NCBI RefSeq assembly: GCF_030867145.1
Contig: NC_134414.1
Span: 18,742,518-18,806,517, forward strand
From: Opisthocomus hoazin
Taxonomy: Eukaryota; Chordata; Aves; Opisthocomiformes; Opisthocomidae
Length of the DNA: 64,000 nt
Reading direction: 5' to 3'
The position numbers were made by a program, and so were the translations under genes. Below the pieces are notes generated by a model. That model had not been told where the DNA came from and made no database searches. It was given only the letters and a program-made list of their open reading frames with translations. Positions within the stretch are counted from its first letter, which is position 1, and each line of letters opens with the position of its first letter. Positions 37,801 through 49,619 of the stretch are shown in pieces.

Positions 37801-40800
37801 GGAACCAGAGGTGGAAGACAGGACACTATTCATCCTAGCTCAGATCAGCTTGGACAGCAAACCTTAAAAGACGTCAAGGACCTTATGCAGCTTGAAAGAT
37901 ACAACTTTTTTTTTTTCCCCTCCTCAAAAAACCCCCAAACATTGACAAGTTTCTTAATTTGGATCACAGATCACAAGCAGTTGCTCCAGAATACAAATAC
38001 ATCTTAATATGGGGTACTGCACAAGCATATGCCATATCGGAATGTGTGGCAATGAATGGGACAGTTAAGAAAAAGAAAATGTTAAAATCACGTGATTCCC
38101 TAACTGTTCTCTATCCTCAGGCTGTGGTTTTGGATTTGAAGCAGTGTGTATCACTGCAGCAACAGCAGAAGATTTCAACCAGGGAGGCAGGAGGGATGTC
38201 CTGGGTTAAGGCAAAGGGAAAAGCAGCACACGCTTCTACGCAGCAATGGCTCTGACAACTGGAGACTCTTACTGGAGACCATAGACTGCACAGCGCAACA
38301 GGCCCAAAGCAAAACAGCACGGCTTTCTGGCCTTCTCCAGGCAGCAGAAGTGCAGGGTGTACTCATGTAGGCATGAGTACAGGAAGGAAGGGGAGAGAAG
38401 GCCGACAGCCAGCTGCAGCATGGAAGGTTCTGCGCAAGAGCAGAGGTAAAGCTCTTTGGGCCATGGCGTCAACTGCAACATTGGACCTACAAATCTTGAG
38501 CAGAGAAACTCTGTCCTGATGCTTGTTCCCACTGTGATCTGGGGGTGTAAGGTAGAATCTCTGTGTTCATTTTTCATGATGCAACAGGACTGAATCAAGG
38601 ACATACCCAACTTAAAAACATGCACTGAAGCACCACAAACTGAAAAAGGACAGGGAAAGGGGATCTGCAATGCTTTTGTTAGACAACTCTGTTTTCCTCT
38701 GTTTAAGGTCAGGTGCAGATGCAGCTGAAAACGTAACTTGTGGCTGGCCAGGGTGTATCTGAAGGCAAGCGTGCTTCCTGTGAACGCGGCGGCACGGTTT
38801 GGCACACCGAGCCCCTCCAGGGCCTCTCGCGGTTTTGTTGCTCAGGAAGAAGTACGAAATCAGGAGTTGCAGACAATTTCAATAAGCAGACTTTCAAAAG
38901 AGCAAAATCAGGCCAGTTCTTCCAGCTTTATAGCTGGAATTCAGCTTCCAGAAGTGGCATTCAGACACAGGAGCTGAAGATCCGTGCCTGTGCTAAACAC
39001 ACAGATAGATGCATGGTGATACGGATAGCTCCAATACTTGGTGAAAACGAACAGGACAAGTTTTTAAATGGACCTGATTTTGCCAGATCCTGCAAAAGTC
39101 ACAGCGGGTAACACCCATGAACCTTTACCATTAGGAATCTAGTCTCCAGCTCAGGCATGTACCAAATTACTGTTCTATGTGGATGAAGCCTGGTAGAAGA
39201 ACCATACACTAATGAGTGGCACTAATCACTGAAATCCCAGCATGTCACATAGATTAATTTGCCCACTCCCACATTCACATTTAAAATAAACACATTTCTA
39301 AGGACTTGCAGCCTTTATGTCTAGTTTAACTAAACCTCACGCTGCAGAAAGATGTTGGTGCATAAATCCACATTTTTACACATTCCTTTTGGGGACATTT
39401 CAAAAGTCATATAAAAAATTTTGTCTAGGCATCTTCAGCCTTGATGCATAGCAGGTAAGTACGTGAGTTTTATGCCCAAGCCATTCCACTCCTGTTGGTT
39501 TAACAAAAACAAAAAGTACAGAGGCACTGACAATGCACAGCCCATCAGAAAGATCTCCGACTTCCACAGTAACCTCTAAGCAGTCAAAATGTCTCACAGC
39601 TGAGATGCTGGAATGGTTAAAGCAGAGATGTTAGAGCAGCATCACGAATATAACCATCCCTTCCGTAGTCTCCACCATCAGGATACTCGTTCTTCTCAGT
39701 TGAAATGGATAAAAGTAAAATTCTGCAGGTTAAAACAAAACCAACCCCCTGACCTCAAATCTACCGTAACATTTGCCAGGCAATTTTGACAGACTATAAA
39801 TTCAAAACATTGCTATCAAGAAACTTTACATTTGTTTTCCCTTTGACTCAACAAGGTCTTTTGACATCTATTTTTGAAGTGGCATTTTTGAGCTATCAAG
39901 AAGGTTATTGCTTCATCCTGAGGCAGAGGTCAGGCAGGATTATGTCAGCAACTTTTTGGACAAGTCCTCATGCCTTAACATTGTGAAATCTACCTCACAG
40001 TTTTGCAAAGGAAAGCCCAAACACCATTACATAGATGCTTAAGGAAATAACACAGACCCATGTAACTGATTCTCAAACCTGGTCAATTTGGGACTGAAAA
40101 AATACTACGCCTTTTGCCATCATCCAAGAATCTAAGCAAAGTAAGGAGATAAACTGAAATCAAAATGCCATGCCTTTTTTCAGGTCTGGAGGCTGCTGCT
40201 GCTGCTCGTTTTTTGTACTGCGAGTAGTTCTGTACACAGGTAAGCGCTCCTGGACCACGTTGCTCGCTATCTCTTCTGAACAGAGCAGGAAGGGGGTGGG
40301 AGCAGCTTCCCGCCAGGGAGCGTGGATTCTCTATATTCGCTCAGATATCAGGAAGCCAGATGGATTTTACATCCTAGTGGGAAGGATTGTTCCTAAACCA
40401 TAAACATTTTGGTGATGTTTCTTCCACGGACTTGACCCACACATAGAAACAAACTTTCCAGCCGAGTAAGAGAACTGTATTGAAATAACCAGACTGCCCA
40501 AAAATCTTAACTAGAGTGAGGACAAATCTACTGCTACTTTCACTTTTTGCAAATCATAGTATTGGATAGGTTTCACACTTTCTCTTGTAGTGTTCATTAG
40601 CGAAACACTAACTTTTGCTGAAACCAACACAAATCTCAGCAGTAGTTTCTGGAAATTTCTGAGTAACTGCGCAGAAAAAAAAGATACTTCAATAGATAAC
40701 ATTAGACTGAGCCTTAAAAGGGCAGACCTTCTCTCAAAATATTACAAGTAGAGTCTACACAACAAATTCACATATAGAGGAAGGACTATATTTGACTGTC

Positions 40801-42265
40801 AAAAGTTAAACGAGACCATCCCTGCCCCAGGAGACAGCACTGACTGTGTACACTGCGTTAAACCAGCATATGCACTCAGGAAGCAGCATGATAAAAAATA
40901 GATCAGGCCAATCTTATATCAAATGAAATGGCAGTCTGTCGTCATAAAATGGAGGCCATAATATCTTAGCAAAGCAGTAAACAGGCTACAGGTAAACTTC
41001 TTCAAGAAAAGCTTGTGTATTTTGGAAAGGCAATTATAAAGCTGCTTATGTGCCTCATTTCACTTTTTTGGTATCAATTTGTATCACAGCTTCACCAGAT
41101 TAAACTTAGCTCATTAACACTGCTGGACTGATTGATATTCCTCAAGATTATTTATGGCAGGTTAATTTTGGTACCCATCTCTTGACTCCTTTACTTTGGA
41201 AAATTGTGGGGCATTGTATGGGGCATTTCAGTCTTCTGAAAAGGCAGCTCTGGCAGCTGAGACTTTTGTGTGTCTCACTGTATTTGAGCGCATGTGGATG
41301 ATCATCCCCTGAAACTGGTCCTCTACCACCCGAGTTAGAGCAGAAGAGAACAGAAGCGTGTGTATTTACTGGAACTGCTCAATAAAATGAGGCATAGCAT
41401 CATAGAATCATTAAGGCTGGAAAAGACCTCCAAGATCATCAAGTCCAAGCGTCAACCCACCACCACCATGCCTGCAAAACCATGTCCCGAAGTGCCACAT
41501 CCACATGTTTTTTGAACACCTCCAGGGATGGGGACTCCACCACCTCCCCGGGAAGCCTGTTCCAAAGCCTGACCACTCTCTCAGTAAAGAGATTTTTTCC
41601 TAATATCCGATCTAAGCTGCTGGCAAGCGCCTGACAGAAACGCGACAACACCCACCCTCTGTCCCGACAGCAAAGCCACGACGACCCCAAAGCCACTAAG
41701 AGCCACTCGCCAGAGGCACAGAGCGGCATCGAGCAGGGCAATGCAGGCGCTTCCCCGCAGTCCGGCCCGGCCTGGGGCAGCGCGGCTTCCCCCGCGCCCC
41801 CGCCACGGGCAGGGCCCTGCCCCCCGCCCGGGGCCGGCGGGATCTGGGGACTCCCCGTGCTCAGGCCGCTCCCCGGCCCCGCGGGCAGGTGTAAGAGCGG
41901 CCACGGGTGCACCCCGCGGCGAGGCGGGCCGGCGGCGGGGCGCGGTGTCCGTGCACCCCCCGCTGCGTGCAAACATTCACCCCCCCCCAAATGCTCCTCG
42001 GCGGGGGTTTTAACTGTTGCTCCTACCTCAACACCTCGAACGTCAACCCTCTCGCCCCCGCTCCTGGCACGGGCCCGCTCCAGAGACACCCCGGCTCGGA
42101 CAGGCACGAACCGGCCAACCCCCGCGCCCCCTCGCAGCCCGACACCGGCCGGAGCGCCGCCCGCTGTGCCCGCCCCCCCCGCGGCCGCTACTCACGGGAG
42201 CCGGGGGCGAGCAGCAGCAGCGCTGCCGCCTGCAGCGCGCAGGACGCGCCGCTAAGGAGCCGCAT
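25804..42265 (-). CDS. TMEM123: Transmembrane protein 123 (porimin)
   Basis: Minus-strand coding exons in order are 42265-42196, 36554-36495, 34223-34161, 29438-29247, 27854-27701 and 25828-25804. All joins are GT-AG. The first four junctions are phase 1, and the sum is 564 nt (187 residues; human porimin is about 208). Residues 1-23 form a hydrophobic signal peptide. Residues 24-128 are a Ser/Thr-rich mucin-like ectodomain with N-glycosylation sequons at N26, N27, N45, N50, N81 and N113. One transmembrane helix follows (about 149-166, [18 protein letters not shown]), then a short tail with SRRGI and the conserved end YRTIDEHDAII. The protein is a cell-surface glycoprotein linked to oncosis-type death. 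Identification rests on the helix and tail. The two 60-63-nt exons are inferred from phase and sequons and are less certain, and an extra small exon may be missing. The gene converges on BIRC2, as in other vertebrates. Confidence 0.88.
26461..26545. mobile_element. Possible old hAT-type DNA transposon remnant
   Basis: GTGTTTTTCAACTTGCAGTT, followed by ACAGACTGTCTGAAG and ATAAAGGGTC, resembles the terminal region of Charlie-type hAT repeats. No terminal inverted repeat or 8-bp target duplication was identified. Weak, by resemblance only. Confidence 0.25.
29876..29887. repeat. C12 homopolymer
   Basis: Twelve consecutive C on the plus strand in a TMEM123 intron (G-rich in the transcript). Confidence 0.85.
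32185..32428 (+). mobile_element. CR1 LINE 3' end fragment in TMEM123 intron
   Basis: The CR1 tail is recognisable by AAACACTGGCACAGATTGCC, the CAGCCTGGTCTAGTTGAAG block, AAAGGTCCCTTCCAACC and a terminal CTATGATTCTGTGA. About 240 bp remain. It is antisense to TMEM123 and has no open frame of note. Confidence 0.9.
32652..32672. repeat. A21 homopolymer
   Basis: Twenty-one consecutive A on the plus strand in a TMEM123 intron. No retrocopy body was recognised immediately upstream on the plus strand. Confidence 0.85.
35427..35436. repeat. G10 homopolymer
   Basis: Ten consecutive G on the plus strand between purine-rich flanks, in a TMEM123 intron. Confidence 0.8.
41400..41620 (-). mobile_element. 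CR1 LINE 3' end fragment in TMEM123 intron 1
   Basis: Read on the minus strand the fragment ends in AATGATTCTATGATG. On the plus strand it shows GGCTGGAAAAGACCTCCAAG and TGTTCCAAAGCCTGACCAC, the same subfamily as the long copy at 42925-45545. It lies in the sense direction of TMEM123, about 600 bp from its first coding exon. It is truncated at both coding and 5' ends. Confidence 0.9.
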
Positions 42266-42860
42266 GGCCGCTGCGGGAGCCGCGGGCCGGCTGCCTCCCA
42301 CCCGCCGCAGCGCGCCGGGCGCGGCCTGCCCGGGGCGGGGCGCGGCGGGGTCAGGGGCGCGGCCTGCGCGGGAGGCGGTCTCCGCCCGCCCGTCCGCGCT
42401 GAGGCGGCAGCGCCGCGCGGAGGCGGGGGTGAGCGGCTGCAGCCGCCGCGGTCTGCCCTCAGCCCGCTGCTCCCAGCGGGTCTCCCGCCGCCGTCCCCTC
42501 CCTCCCGCCCGGGTCCCCGGCAGGCCGGGCGGCTCAGCGCTGCGGCGTGCCGAAGGAGAGCCGGGCAAGCGGCGGGCAGCCCGCACCTCACACCGCGCGG
42601 CTGGCGGCGGCCCCCGGGTAGGGCTCGGGCGGGCCCGCGAGCTCCCGCGGAAGCGGGGTCGAGCGCGGGGAGCGGTGCCCGCCAGCAGCGCCCGCCGGTG
42701 TGAGCCGGTCCGGTTCCTGAGGAGCGTTCCCATGTCTCCCCGCAGAGCCTCCCCGGTGAGGATGCGGGCTCCTTGCTGAGCGGGCAGTGACAGCCGGCCG
42801 TCGGCGTTCCCGCCTGGCGGCAGCTCCCTGTGCGCGTCGCCGTCAGGTGCTGCTGAGGGC
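41730..42860 (-). promoter_or_regulatory. TMEM123: CpG island and promoter of TMEM123
   Basis: Composition is very GC-rich and dense in CpG across the first coding exon (42196-42265) and upstream of it on the minus strand. GC boxes occur, for example GGGGCGGGG near 42332. The island runs from just after one CR1 fragment to just before another. Overlapping ORFs of up to 340 codons here are composition artefacts. No TATA box was seen, so a dispersed start is likely. Confidence 0.8.
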
Positions 42861-42924
42861 TGTGGCTGTCGTGCGGCTCGCGCTCCCAGTTTCGATCGTA
42901 CAGAGCGCAGTGATGGTGATGACA

Positions 42925-45545
42925 AGGTCGGATGCTTATGGGTAAAGAAGAGGGGCAAAGCCAGCAAGGCAGACATCCTGCTGGGGGTCTGTTATAGACC
43001 ACCCAACCAGGATGAAGAGGCAGGTGAAGTTTTCTACAAGAGGCTGGCAGAAGTCTCACAACCACTAGCCCTTGTTCTCGTGGGGGACTTTAACTTACCA
43101 GACATCTGCTGGAAATAAAACACAGCAGAGAGGAAACAGTCTAGGAGGTTCCTGAGCATGTGGAAGATAACTTGCTGGCGCAGCCTGTTAGTGAGCCTAC
43201 AAGGGGAGGTGCCTCGCTAGACCTGCTGTTTACTGACAGGGAAGGACTGGTGGGAGATGTGGTGGTCAGAGGCCGTCTTGGGCTTAGCAACCATGAAATG
43301 ACAGAGTTCTTGGTTCAAGGTGAAGTTAAGAGGGGGTCCATCAAAACCACCACCATGGACTTTCATAGGGCAGACTTTGGCCTGTTCAGGACGGTGGTTG
43401 AGAGGGTCCCTTGGGAGAGAGTGCTGAAGGGCAAAGGGGTCCAGGCAGGCTGGACATTGTTCAGGCAGGAAGTCTTAAACATACAGGAGCAGGCTGTCCC
43501 CATGGGCCGCAAGACGAACCAGTGGGGAAGGCGACCGGCCTGGCTGAACAGGGATTTTTTGCTGGGACTCAGGAAAAAAAGGAGGGTCTGCCACCTATGG
43601 AAGAAAGGGCAGGAGGCTCAAGGACTTGAGTACAGGGGTCTCATTAGGTCATGCAGACAGAAAATTAGAAAGGCAAAAGCCCAGCTAGAACTAAATCCGG
43701 CCACTGTTGTAAGGGATAATAAAAAATGTTTTTACAAATACATCAACAACAAAAAAGGAGCCAAGCAGAATCTCCATCCTTTATTGGATGCAGGGGGGAA
43801 CTGCCAACAAGGATAAGGAAAAGACTGAGGTACTTAATGCCTTCTTTGCCTCAGTCTTTAATAGTCAGACCAGTTACTCCCAGGGTGTTCAGCCCCCAGT
43901 GCTGGAAGATAGGGAAGGAGAGCAGAACAAACCTCCCACAATCAAGGAGGAAGCAGTTAATGACATGCTATGCCACCTACACACTTACAAGTCTATGGGG
44001 TTGGATGGGATCCACCCAAGAGTGCTGAAGGAACTGGGATGATGGGGGAGCTGGCCAAGCCACTCCCTGTCAGCTATCAGCAGTCCTGGCTAACAGGGGA
44101 GGTCCCAGATGACTGGAGGATCACAAATGTAACACACATCTACAAGAAGGGCCGAGAAGAAGATCCCGGGAACTACAGGCCTGTCAGCTTGACCTCAGTG
44201 TTAGGGGAGGTTATGGAGTGATTCATCTTGAGTACGCTCACTGGGCATGTGAATGACAGCCAGAGGATCAGGCCCAGCCAGCATGGGTTCATGAAAGGCA
44301 GGTCCTGCTTGACCAACCTGATCCCCTCCTATGACCAGGTGACCCACCTAGTGGATGAGGGAAAGGCTGTGGATGTTGTGTACCTGGACTTTAGTGAGGC
44401 CTTTGACACTGTTCCCCACAGCATCCTCCTGGAGAAACTAGCTGCCCATGGTTTGGATGGGCAGTACTTTATCCAGTACTCGTTGCTGGATAAAGAACTG
44501 GCTGGGTGGCCAAGCCCAGAGAGTTGTGATGAATGGAGCTAAATCCAGTTGGTGGCCAGTTATGAGTGGTGTTCCCCGGGGCTCAGTTTTGGGTCTGGTC
44601 TTGTTTAACATCTTTATCAATGATCTGGATGAGGGGGTTGCGTGCTCCCTCAGTAAGTCTGCAGATGACACCAAGCTGGGTGGGAGTGTCGATCTGCTTG
44701 AGGGTAGGAAGGCTCTGCAGAGGGATCTGGACAGACTGGATCGATGGGCCAAGGCCAGCTGTATGAGTCTGAACAAGGCCAAATGCCAGGTCCTGCACTT
44801 TGGTCACAACAACCATGTAATGCTACAGGCTTGGGGGGGAGTGGCTGGAAAGCTGCCTGGTGGGAAAGGACCTTGGGGTGTTGGTTGACAGCCGGCTGAA
44901 CAGGAGCCAGCAGTGTGCCCAGGTGGCCAAGAAGGCCAACGGCATCCTTGCTTGTATCAGGAATAGTGTGGCCAGCAGGAGTAGGGAGGTGATCGTGCCC
45001 CTGTACTGGGCACTGGTGAGGCCGCACCTGGAGTACTGTGTTCAGTTTTGGGCCTGTCTACAAGAAAGACATTGAGGCATTGGAGGGTGTCCAGAGAAGG
45101 GCAATGAGGCTGGTGAAGGGTCTAGAGAACAAGTCTTATGAGGAGCGGCTGAGGGAGCTGGGTCTGTTTAGTCTGGAGAAGAGGAGGCTGAGGGGGGACC
45201 TTCTTGCTCTCTACAACTACCTGAAAGGAGGTTGTAGTGAGGCAGGTGTTGGTCTCTTCTCCCAACTAACTAGTGACAGGACGAGAACAAATGGCCGCAA
45301 GTTGCATCAGGGGAGGTTTAGAATAGACATTAGGAAAAATTTCTTTACTGAAAGAGTGGTCAGGCATTGGGATAGTCTGCCAGGGAGGTGGTTGAGTCTC
45401 CATCCCTGGAGATGTTCAAAAAACTTGTAGATGTGGTACTTCAGGACATGGTTTAGTAGGTGTGGTGATGGTGGGCGGATGGTTGGACTTGATGATCTTG
45501 GAGGTCTTTTCCAACCTTAATGATTCCATGATTCTGTGATTCTAT
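42925..45545 (+). mobile_element. Long, defective CR1 LINE (endonuclease C-terminus, RT, 3' end)
   Basis: About 2.6 kb of CR1 ORF2. It begins in the endonuclease C-terminal region (ADILLGVCYRPPNQDEE, then VGDFNLPDICW). It continues through the linker and reverse transcriptase (KSMGLDGIHPRVLKELG, DPGNYRPVSLTSV, VDVVYLDFSEAFDTVPHS) to the C-terminal tail and a 3' end reading TGATTCTGTGATTCTAT. Several frameshifts split it (near 43810, 44040, 44225, 44500, 44870 and 45050), and there is an early stop after ICWK. The polymerase box reads SADD where this family has FADD. The copy is 5' truncated, lacks ORF1 and is inactive. It ends within the first kilobase upstream of the TMEM123 CpG island. Confidence 0.95.
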
Positions 45546-47078
45546 AAATGGTGCTGATTATCATACAGTCTCTGGTGGTGTTTTATCCTGTTAACTCACC
45601 ACAGCTAATGCCATAGAGGTATTCTGAAATTTCCCTGTGTACTTATAAGTTTTATCCGTCATGAACTGTGAAACCAGCTACAAAGGTGTTAGGTGAAAGT
45701 GATACGCGGTGACAACCATATTAAATTCTTTCAAATTTTTCATGTGTACTTCTAACATAAAGTTGATGTTAGAAATTTTTTTTTCAAAGGGAGTTTATTA
45801 ATACATTCGTGAGGGTGAAAGCAATTTGAACATTATTTGTCAAAGGAAGAAAAACTACATGCTGCTGCAAATTGCTGTATCATGTGAGACAGAAATACTT
45901 TTAATGTGGATAACTGTAGGATTGTCATCAAAGCTGCAGTAGAATGTTTTACACATGTCACTCCCTTTATGTTCGCTGCAGCACAGTGATGTTTCCGTGC
46001 CAAGGGATGCATCTGAGCCAGAGAGGAAACGTGACTGGCCTGAGCGCATGGGCAGGCTGCGAAACTGCACTCAGGTACTGTGTGAAACCCAGCTCCCTTC
46101 CCTAGTGACAGAATTATCCTTTTACATGCCTTTGCTTTGTAAGTCTCAGCAAGCGAGTGGTAAACTAAAATGATGAATAAAGATTTAAATTTTTTTTAAT
46201 TCTAGCCTAGTTAGGCCCCATAGCTTGCATTTGGGGAAAACAGGTGCATGTGTTATACTTCCGGCAATTTCTTATGCCTTTGTTCTGCATTGCTTCCTGT
46301 GCGGTTCTCAGGATGAAGGTACCTGAAGACCAACATGCATTTTTTTTTCCTGTGAATTATCTGAGATGATCTTCCAAGGCTTTTGCTTATGATGGCAGTA
46401 GGAGTAATATCTGCAGCTGGCCTAACTCCAGTAAAGCTTAGAAATATTAGTAATCCATATGCAACTAAGTATAAGGGACTGTGGTTATAGAGGCAAAGCT
46501 TATAGTGAAAAAGAGTATTTTCTATTAAACTAGCATATTTAGAGGCTAAATATATTAATTATGTAAGTCCTTCAGCTCTTGCACAACTGTAGTGAACATC
46601 AGGCTTAGAACAGACTGGAAGCAATTTATTTTGGAACAGCCTAATTAACATTGCTCAACTTGTGTATCTGCAGGAAAAGAGTAGTTAAGATACACGGAAC
46701 AAAGAGAAGTCATAAGCTCGTGGGAGACAGCTGCGTAATTCCCACAGAAGTGATGAGTTAGCAGGAAATGAGAAGTATTGCAAAAGAGTACAGGGTCTTT
46801 ACTGCGTAAAGGCAGAAGTGTTGGAAGGTCTTGTGTTGATTGCTTTGGCGTGATCTGGTTCCATTTGGTGTTTGTTTTTTCTATGGGAGGCAAATTCCTG
46901 ACAGTGTATCTGGAGGTGGCTGGAAGTTGTTTGTATATTGATAAGGAAACAATCTGGGAAAAAGTAGAAGTTATCATCTCCTTTAGGTACATGGCGTAAT
47001 TATTTCCCGTATAGACTCCCACATAAATATAGGATTGGTGAGCATTTTTTTTCTGTTTTCCTAATTGTGTACATGATA
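45546..47078. other. Intergenic spacer upstream of TMEM123
   Basis: No gene or recognisable repeat seen. ORFs are short and featureless. Confidence 0.5.
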
Positions 47079-47083
47079 TTCAG

Positions 47084-47541
47084 TGTCAGGGAGCAGCAAG
47101 AATGAGCTGTGTGCTGAAGGTAACCACAGGAACTCACCAACAAGGGCACAGTCTCACAGGACCTGAGCAGGACACGGTGGTGATAGGGGCAGGGTCCACC
47201 AGTACCCTCAGACAAGTCAAAGTGATGAGCCTGATTGAGGAAGTCTGACTGGGAGGGAACAGCAAGTCAATCCAGGGGACAGGAGATAAGGCTACCACCT
47301 TTGTCAGTCTGGAGTCCCTCCAGGAAAACCAGTTGCTAAGTCAGGGCAACTGGAGACAGGGCTAAGGACAGGCACAGCTATAATGCAGCTCAGGCAGGGA
47401 CTGAAGGCTCAGGCCAGAGTTTAAACAGAGCTCCTGGATGAATGAGCAGAGGGCATGTGGATGGAGGTCCCAGGTGAGGTTGGTCGGGGCTTATTATTAG
47501 CAGTTATTACTAGCATGCTCTAGTAATAACTAGCCCTGACA
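47084..47541. mobile_element. Solo LTR of an endogenous retrovirus-like element (458 bp)
   Basis: The element starts TGTCAGGG and ends CCCTGACA, so it has the TG...CA ends and inverted termini of an LTR. It is flanked by a perfect 5-bp duplication, TTCAG, at 47079-47083 and 47542-47546. No gag, pol or env sequence lies on either side, so it is a solo LTR left by recombination. A 5-bp duplication is typical of ERVL-type and some other avian ERV integrations. A hairpin with an 11-bp stem lies close to one end. Orientation and family could not be decided, and no clear AATAAA was found on the plus strand. Confidence 0.75.
47502..47531. other. 11-bp perfect hairpin inside the solo LTR
   Basis: AGTTATTACTA and TAGTAATAACT are exact reverse complements separated by GCATGCTC. 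The stem can extend with a bulge through GGGCT and AGCCC. It lies 10 bp from the LTR end at 47541. Confidence 0.7.
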
Positions 47542-47817
47542 TTCAGGCAGTTCATCCAAAGGTACAATCTGACCTCTTAGAGGAATGTCCTTGATTGGTG
47601 TCAGTTGCTCTTATGTTGGTGAGGTAGAAGTATAACTGCTAGGACGTTCACACAAGTGTTATGAATGAAAGTCCCACAACGGAATCATCAAAATCCAGGG
47701 GTCCTAAACATAAGCATCTCAGATCCATCTTGTCCACAAGATGTCAAAATGGCTTTGTGGAGAAGATGCAGGTGAAACCAAACAACAGCTCCAGGGCAGG
47801 GTTAACAGACAAAGAAA

Positions 47818-48336
47818 ATCACAGAATCACAGAATCACAGAATAGTAGGGGTTGGAAGGGACCTCTGTGGGTCATCTAGTCCAACCCTACTGCCGAAGCA
47901 GGGTCACCTACAGCAGGCTGCACAGGACCTTGTCCAGGCGGGTCTTGAATATCTCCAGAGAAGGAGACTCCACAACCTCCCTGGGCAGCCTGTTCCAGTG
48001 CTCCGTCACCCTCAGAGGGAAGAAGTTCTTCCTCATGTTCAGACGGAACTTCCTGTGCTTCAGTTTGTGCCCATTGCCCCTTGTCCTATCGATGGGCACC
48101 ACTGAAGAGAGTCTGGCCTCATCCTCCTGACACCCACACTGAAGATATTTGTAGGCATTTATAAGGTCCCCTCTCAACCTTCTCTTCTTCAGACTGAACA
48201 AGCCCAGTTCCCTCAGCCTTTCCTCATAGGAGAGATGCTCCAGTCCACTCATCATCCTCGTAGCCCTCCGCTGGACTGGACTCTCTCCAATAGCTCCCCA
48301 TGTTTCTTGCACCGGGGAGCACAGAACTGGACAGCT
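47818..48336 (-). mobile_element. CR1 LINE 3' fragment
   Basis: Read on the minus strand it encodes the CR1 C-terminus ([20 protein letters not shown], then [14 protein letters not shown]). On the plus strand it begins with three ATCACAGA-type 8-mers, the CR1 3' signature. It is the same subfamily as the copies at 18880 and 57386. 5' truncated. The frame is open for about 130 codons. Confidence 0.95.
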
Positions 48337-48419
48337 TTAAATTTTCCTATTAGTACACCAGATTTTTTATCATTGTATTAAACTGACTGTGTGAACGACC
48401 AGCTGCCTTGCCCCTGTAA

Positions 48420-49055
48420 TAGATGACTTCAAGAGCAGAGGAGCCCCAATTCTCTCCTAAGCTACAAGAGCAAATGCTTTTTCTCCTTGAAGGAACCAGT
48501 CCCCCTTCAGGTACTGAAAGGCTTCTAGAAGTTGTCGCCGCAGCCTTCTCTTCTCCAGGCTGAAGAGCCCCAACTGTCTCAGCCTTTCCTCCTAGGAGAG
48601 GTGCTCCAGCCCTCGGATCATCTTTGTGGCCCTCCTCTGCACCCAATCCAACAGCTCCACGTGCTTCTTGTGCTGGGGTCTTCAGAGCTGGACACAGGAC
48701 TCCAGGTGGTGTCTCACCAGAGCAAAGTAGAGGGGCAGAATCCTCTTCCTCGAACTGCTGGCCACACTTCTCTTGATGCAGCCCAAGATACGGTTGGCCT
48801 TCTGGGCTGTGAGTGCACATTGCTGGCTCATGTCCAGCTTTTCATCCACCAGTACCCCTAAGTCCTTCTCGGCAGGGCTGCTCTCGAGCCCTTCTTCCGC
48901 CAACCTGTATTGCTAGCGGAGGTGCCCCAACCCATGTGCAGCACCTTGCACTTGACCTTATTGAACCTCATGAGGTTCACACAGGCCCATTTCTTCAGCT
49001 TGTCCAGGTCCCTTGGATGGCATTGCGTTCTTCTGGTATGTCAACTGATACCAGT
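48420..49055 (-). mobile_element. Second CR1 LINE fragment, both ends missing
   Basis: The minus strand encodes CR1 C-terminal blocks ([20 protein letters not shown], then [14 protein letters not shown], then [16 protein letters not shown]), interrupted by stops. It belongs to an older, different subfamily from the adjacent copy at 47818-48336. The normal CR1 3' end is absent. The boundary near 48420-48500 is approximate. Confidence 0.85.
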
Positions 49056-49619
49056 ATTTTGTCATATCGCCAATGACCTAGGTTGATGATTTTCTTCAAA
49101 TCTGGGATTTGGAAAAGCTCTCTAATGAAACGCTGGTTACAAAATGTTAAGAATAATATCTGAGCCCAGGACATGGCTCTTGTCTCACTCCCCCCATGTC
49201 TTCATGTTGCTCTGTGATTGGCTGGTTTTCTTCTTCTGCGAGAGGGCATCATACCCGCATGATCTGAGAGTGGCCTGTGATTGAGTCCCCGCTTCCTTCC
49301 CATCAGGAAGATACAGGTACACTTTCCGTATGTTTCTGTAGAAAGACCTGTATATTTTTATGTCTAGGTCTGTGTCAAGCGCTAGGGATTCAATGTAGTA
49401 AGGACAAGAAGGAAAAAGCTGCGGTGGTTTCTCCCAGGAGACCAGACAAACAAGAAGAACCAGGCAACGGCTTAGGAATGATAAAATTTTATTTGGAGTT
49501 GAGTTTGGGAGAGAGAGGGCGGGTGGCGCGGAGCTCCCCTCGTCACCATCTGGGGGGAGCCTCCAGCTGCCTATGGGACCATGGTGCGATGCAGAGCGGG
49601 GCTGTGTGTGCTGCATGGT
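49056..49619. other. Unclassified sequence between CR1 and a tandem repeat
   Basis: A minus-strand ORF of 169 codons (49185-49694) and overlapping plus-strand ORFs carry no motif I recognise. GC content is raised from about 49500 on. It may belong to the same unit as the tandem repeat that follows. Confidence 0.35.

Noticed and set aside
41439-43065. ORFs of 222-340 codons on both strands around the TMEM123 promoter
   Set aside because: Same composition artefact, partly extended into CR1 sequence. Only the 70-nt signal-peptide exon at 42196-42265 is supported.
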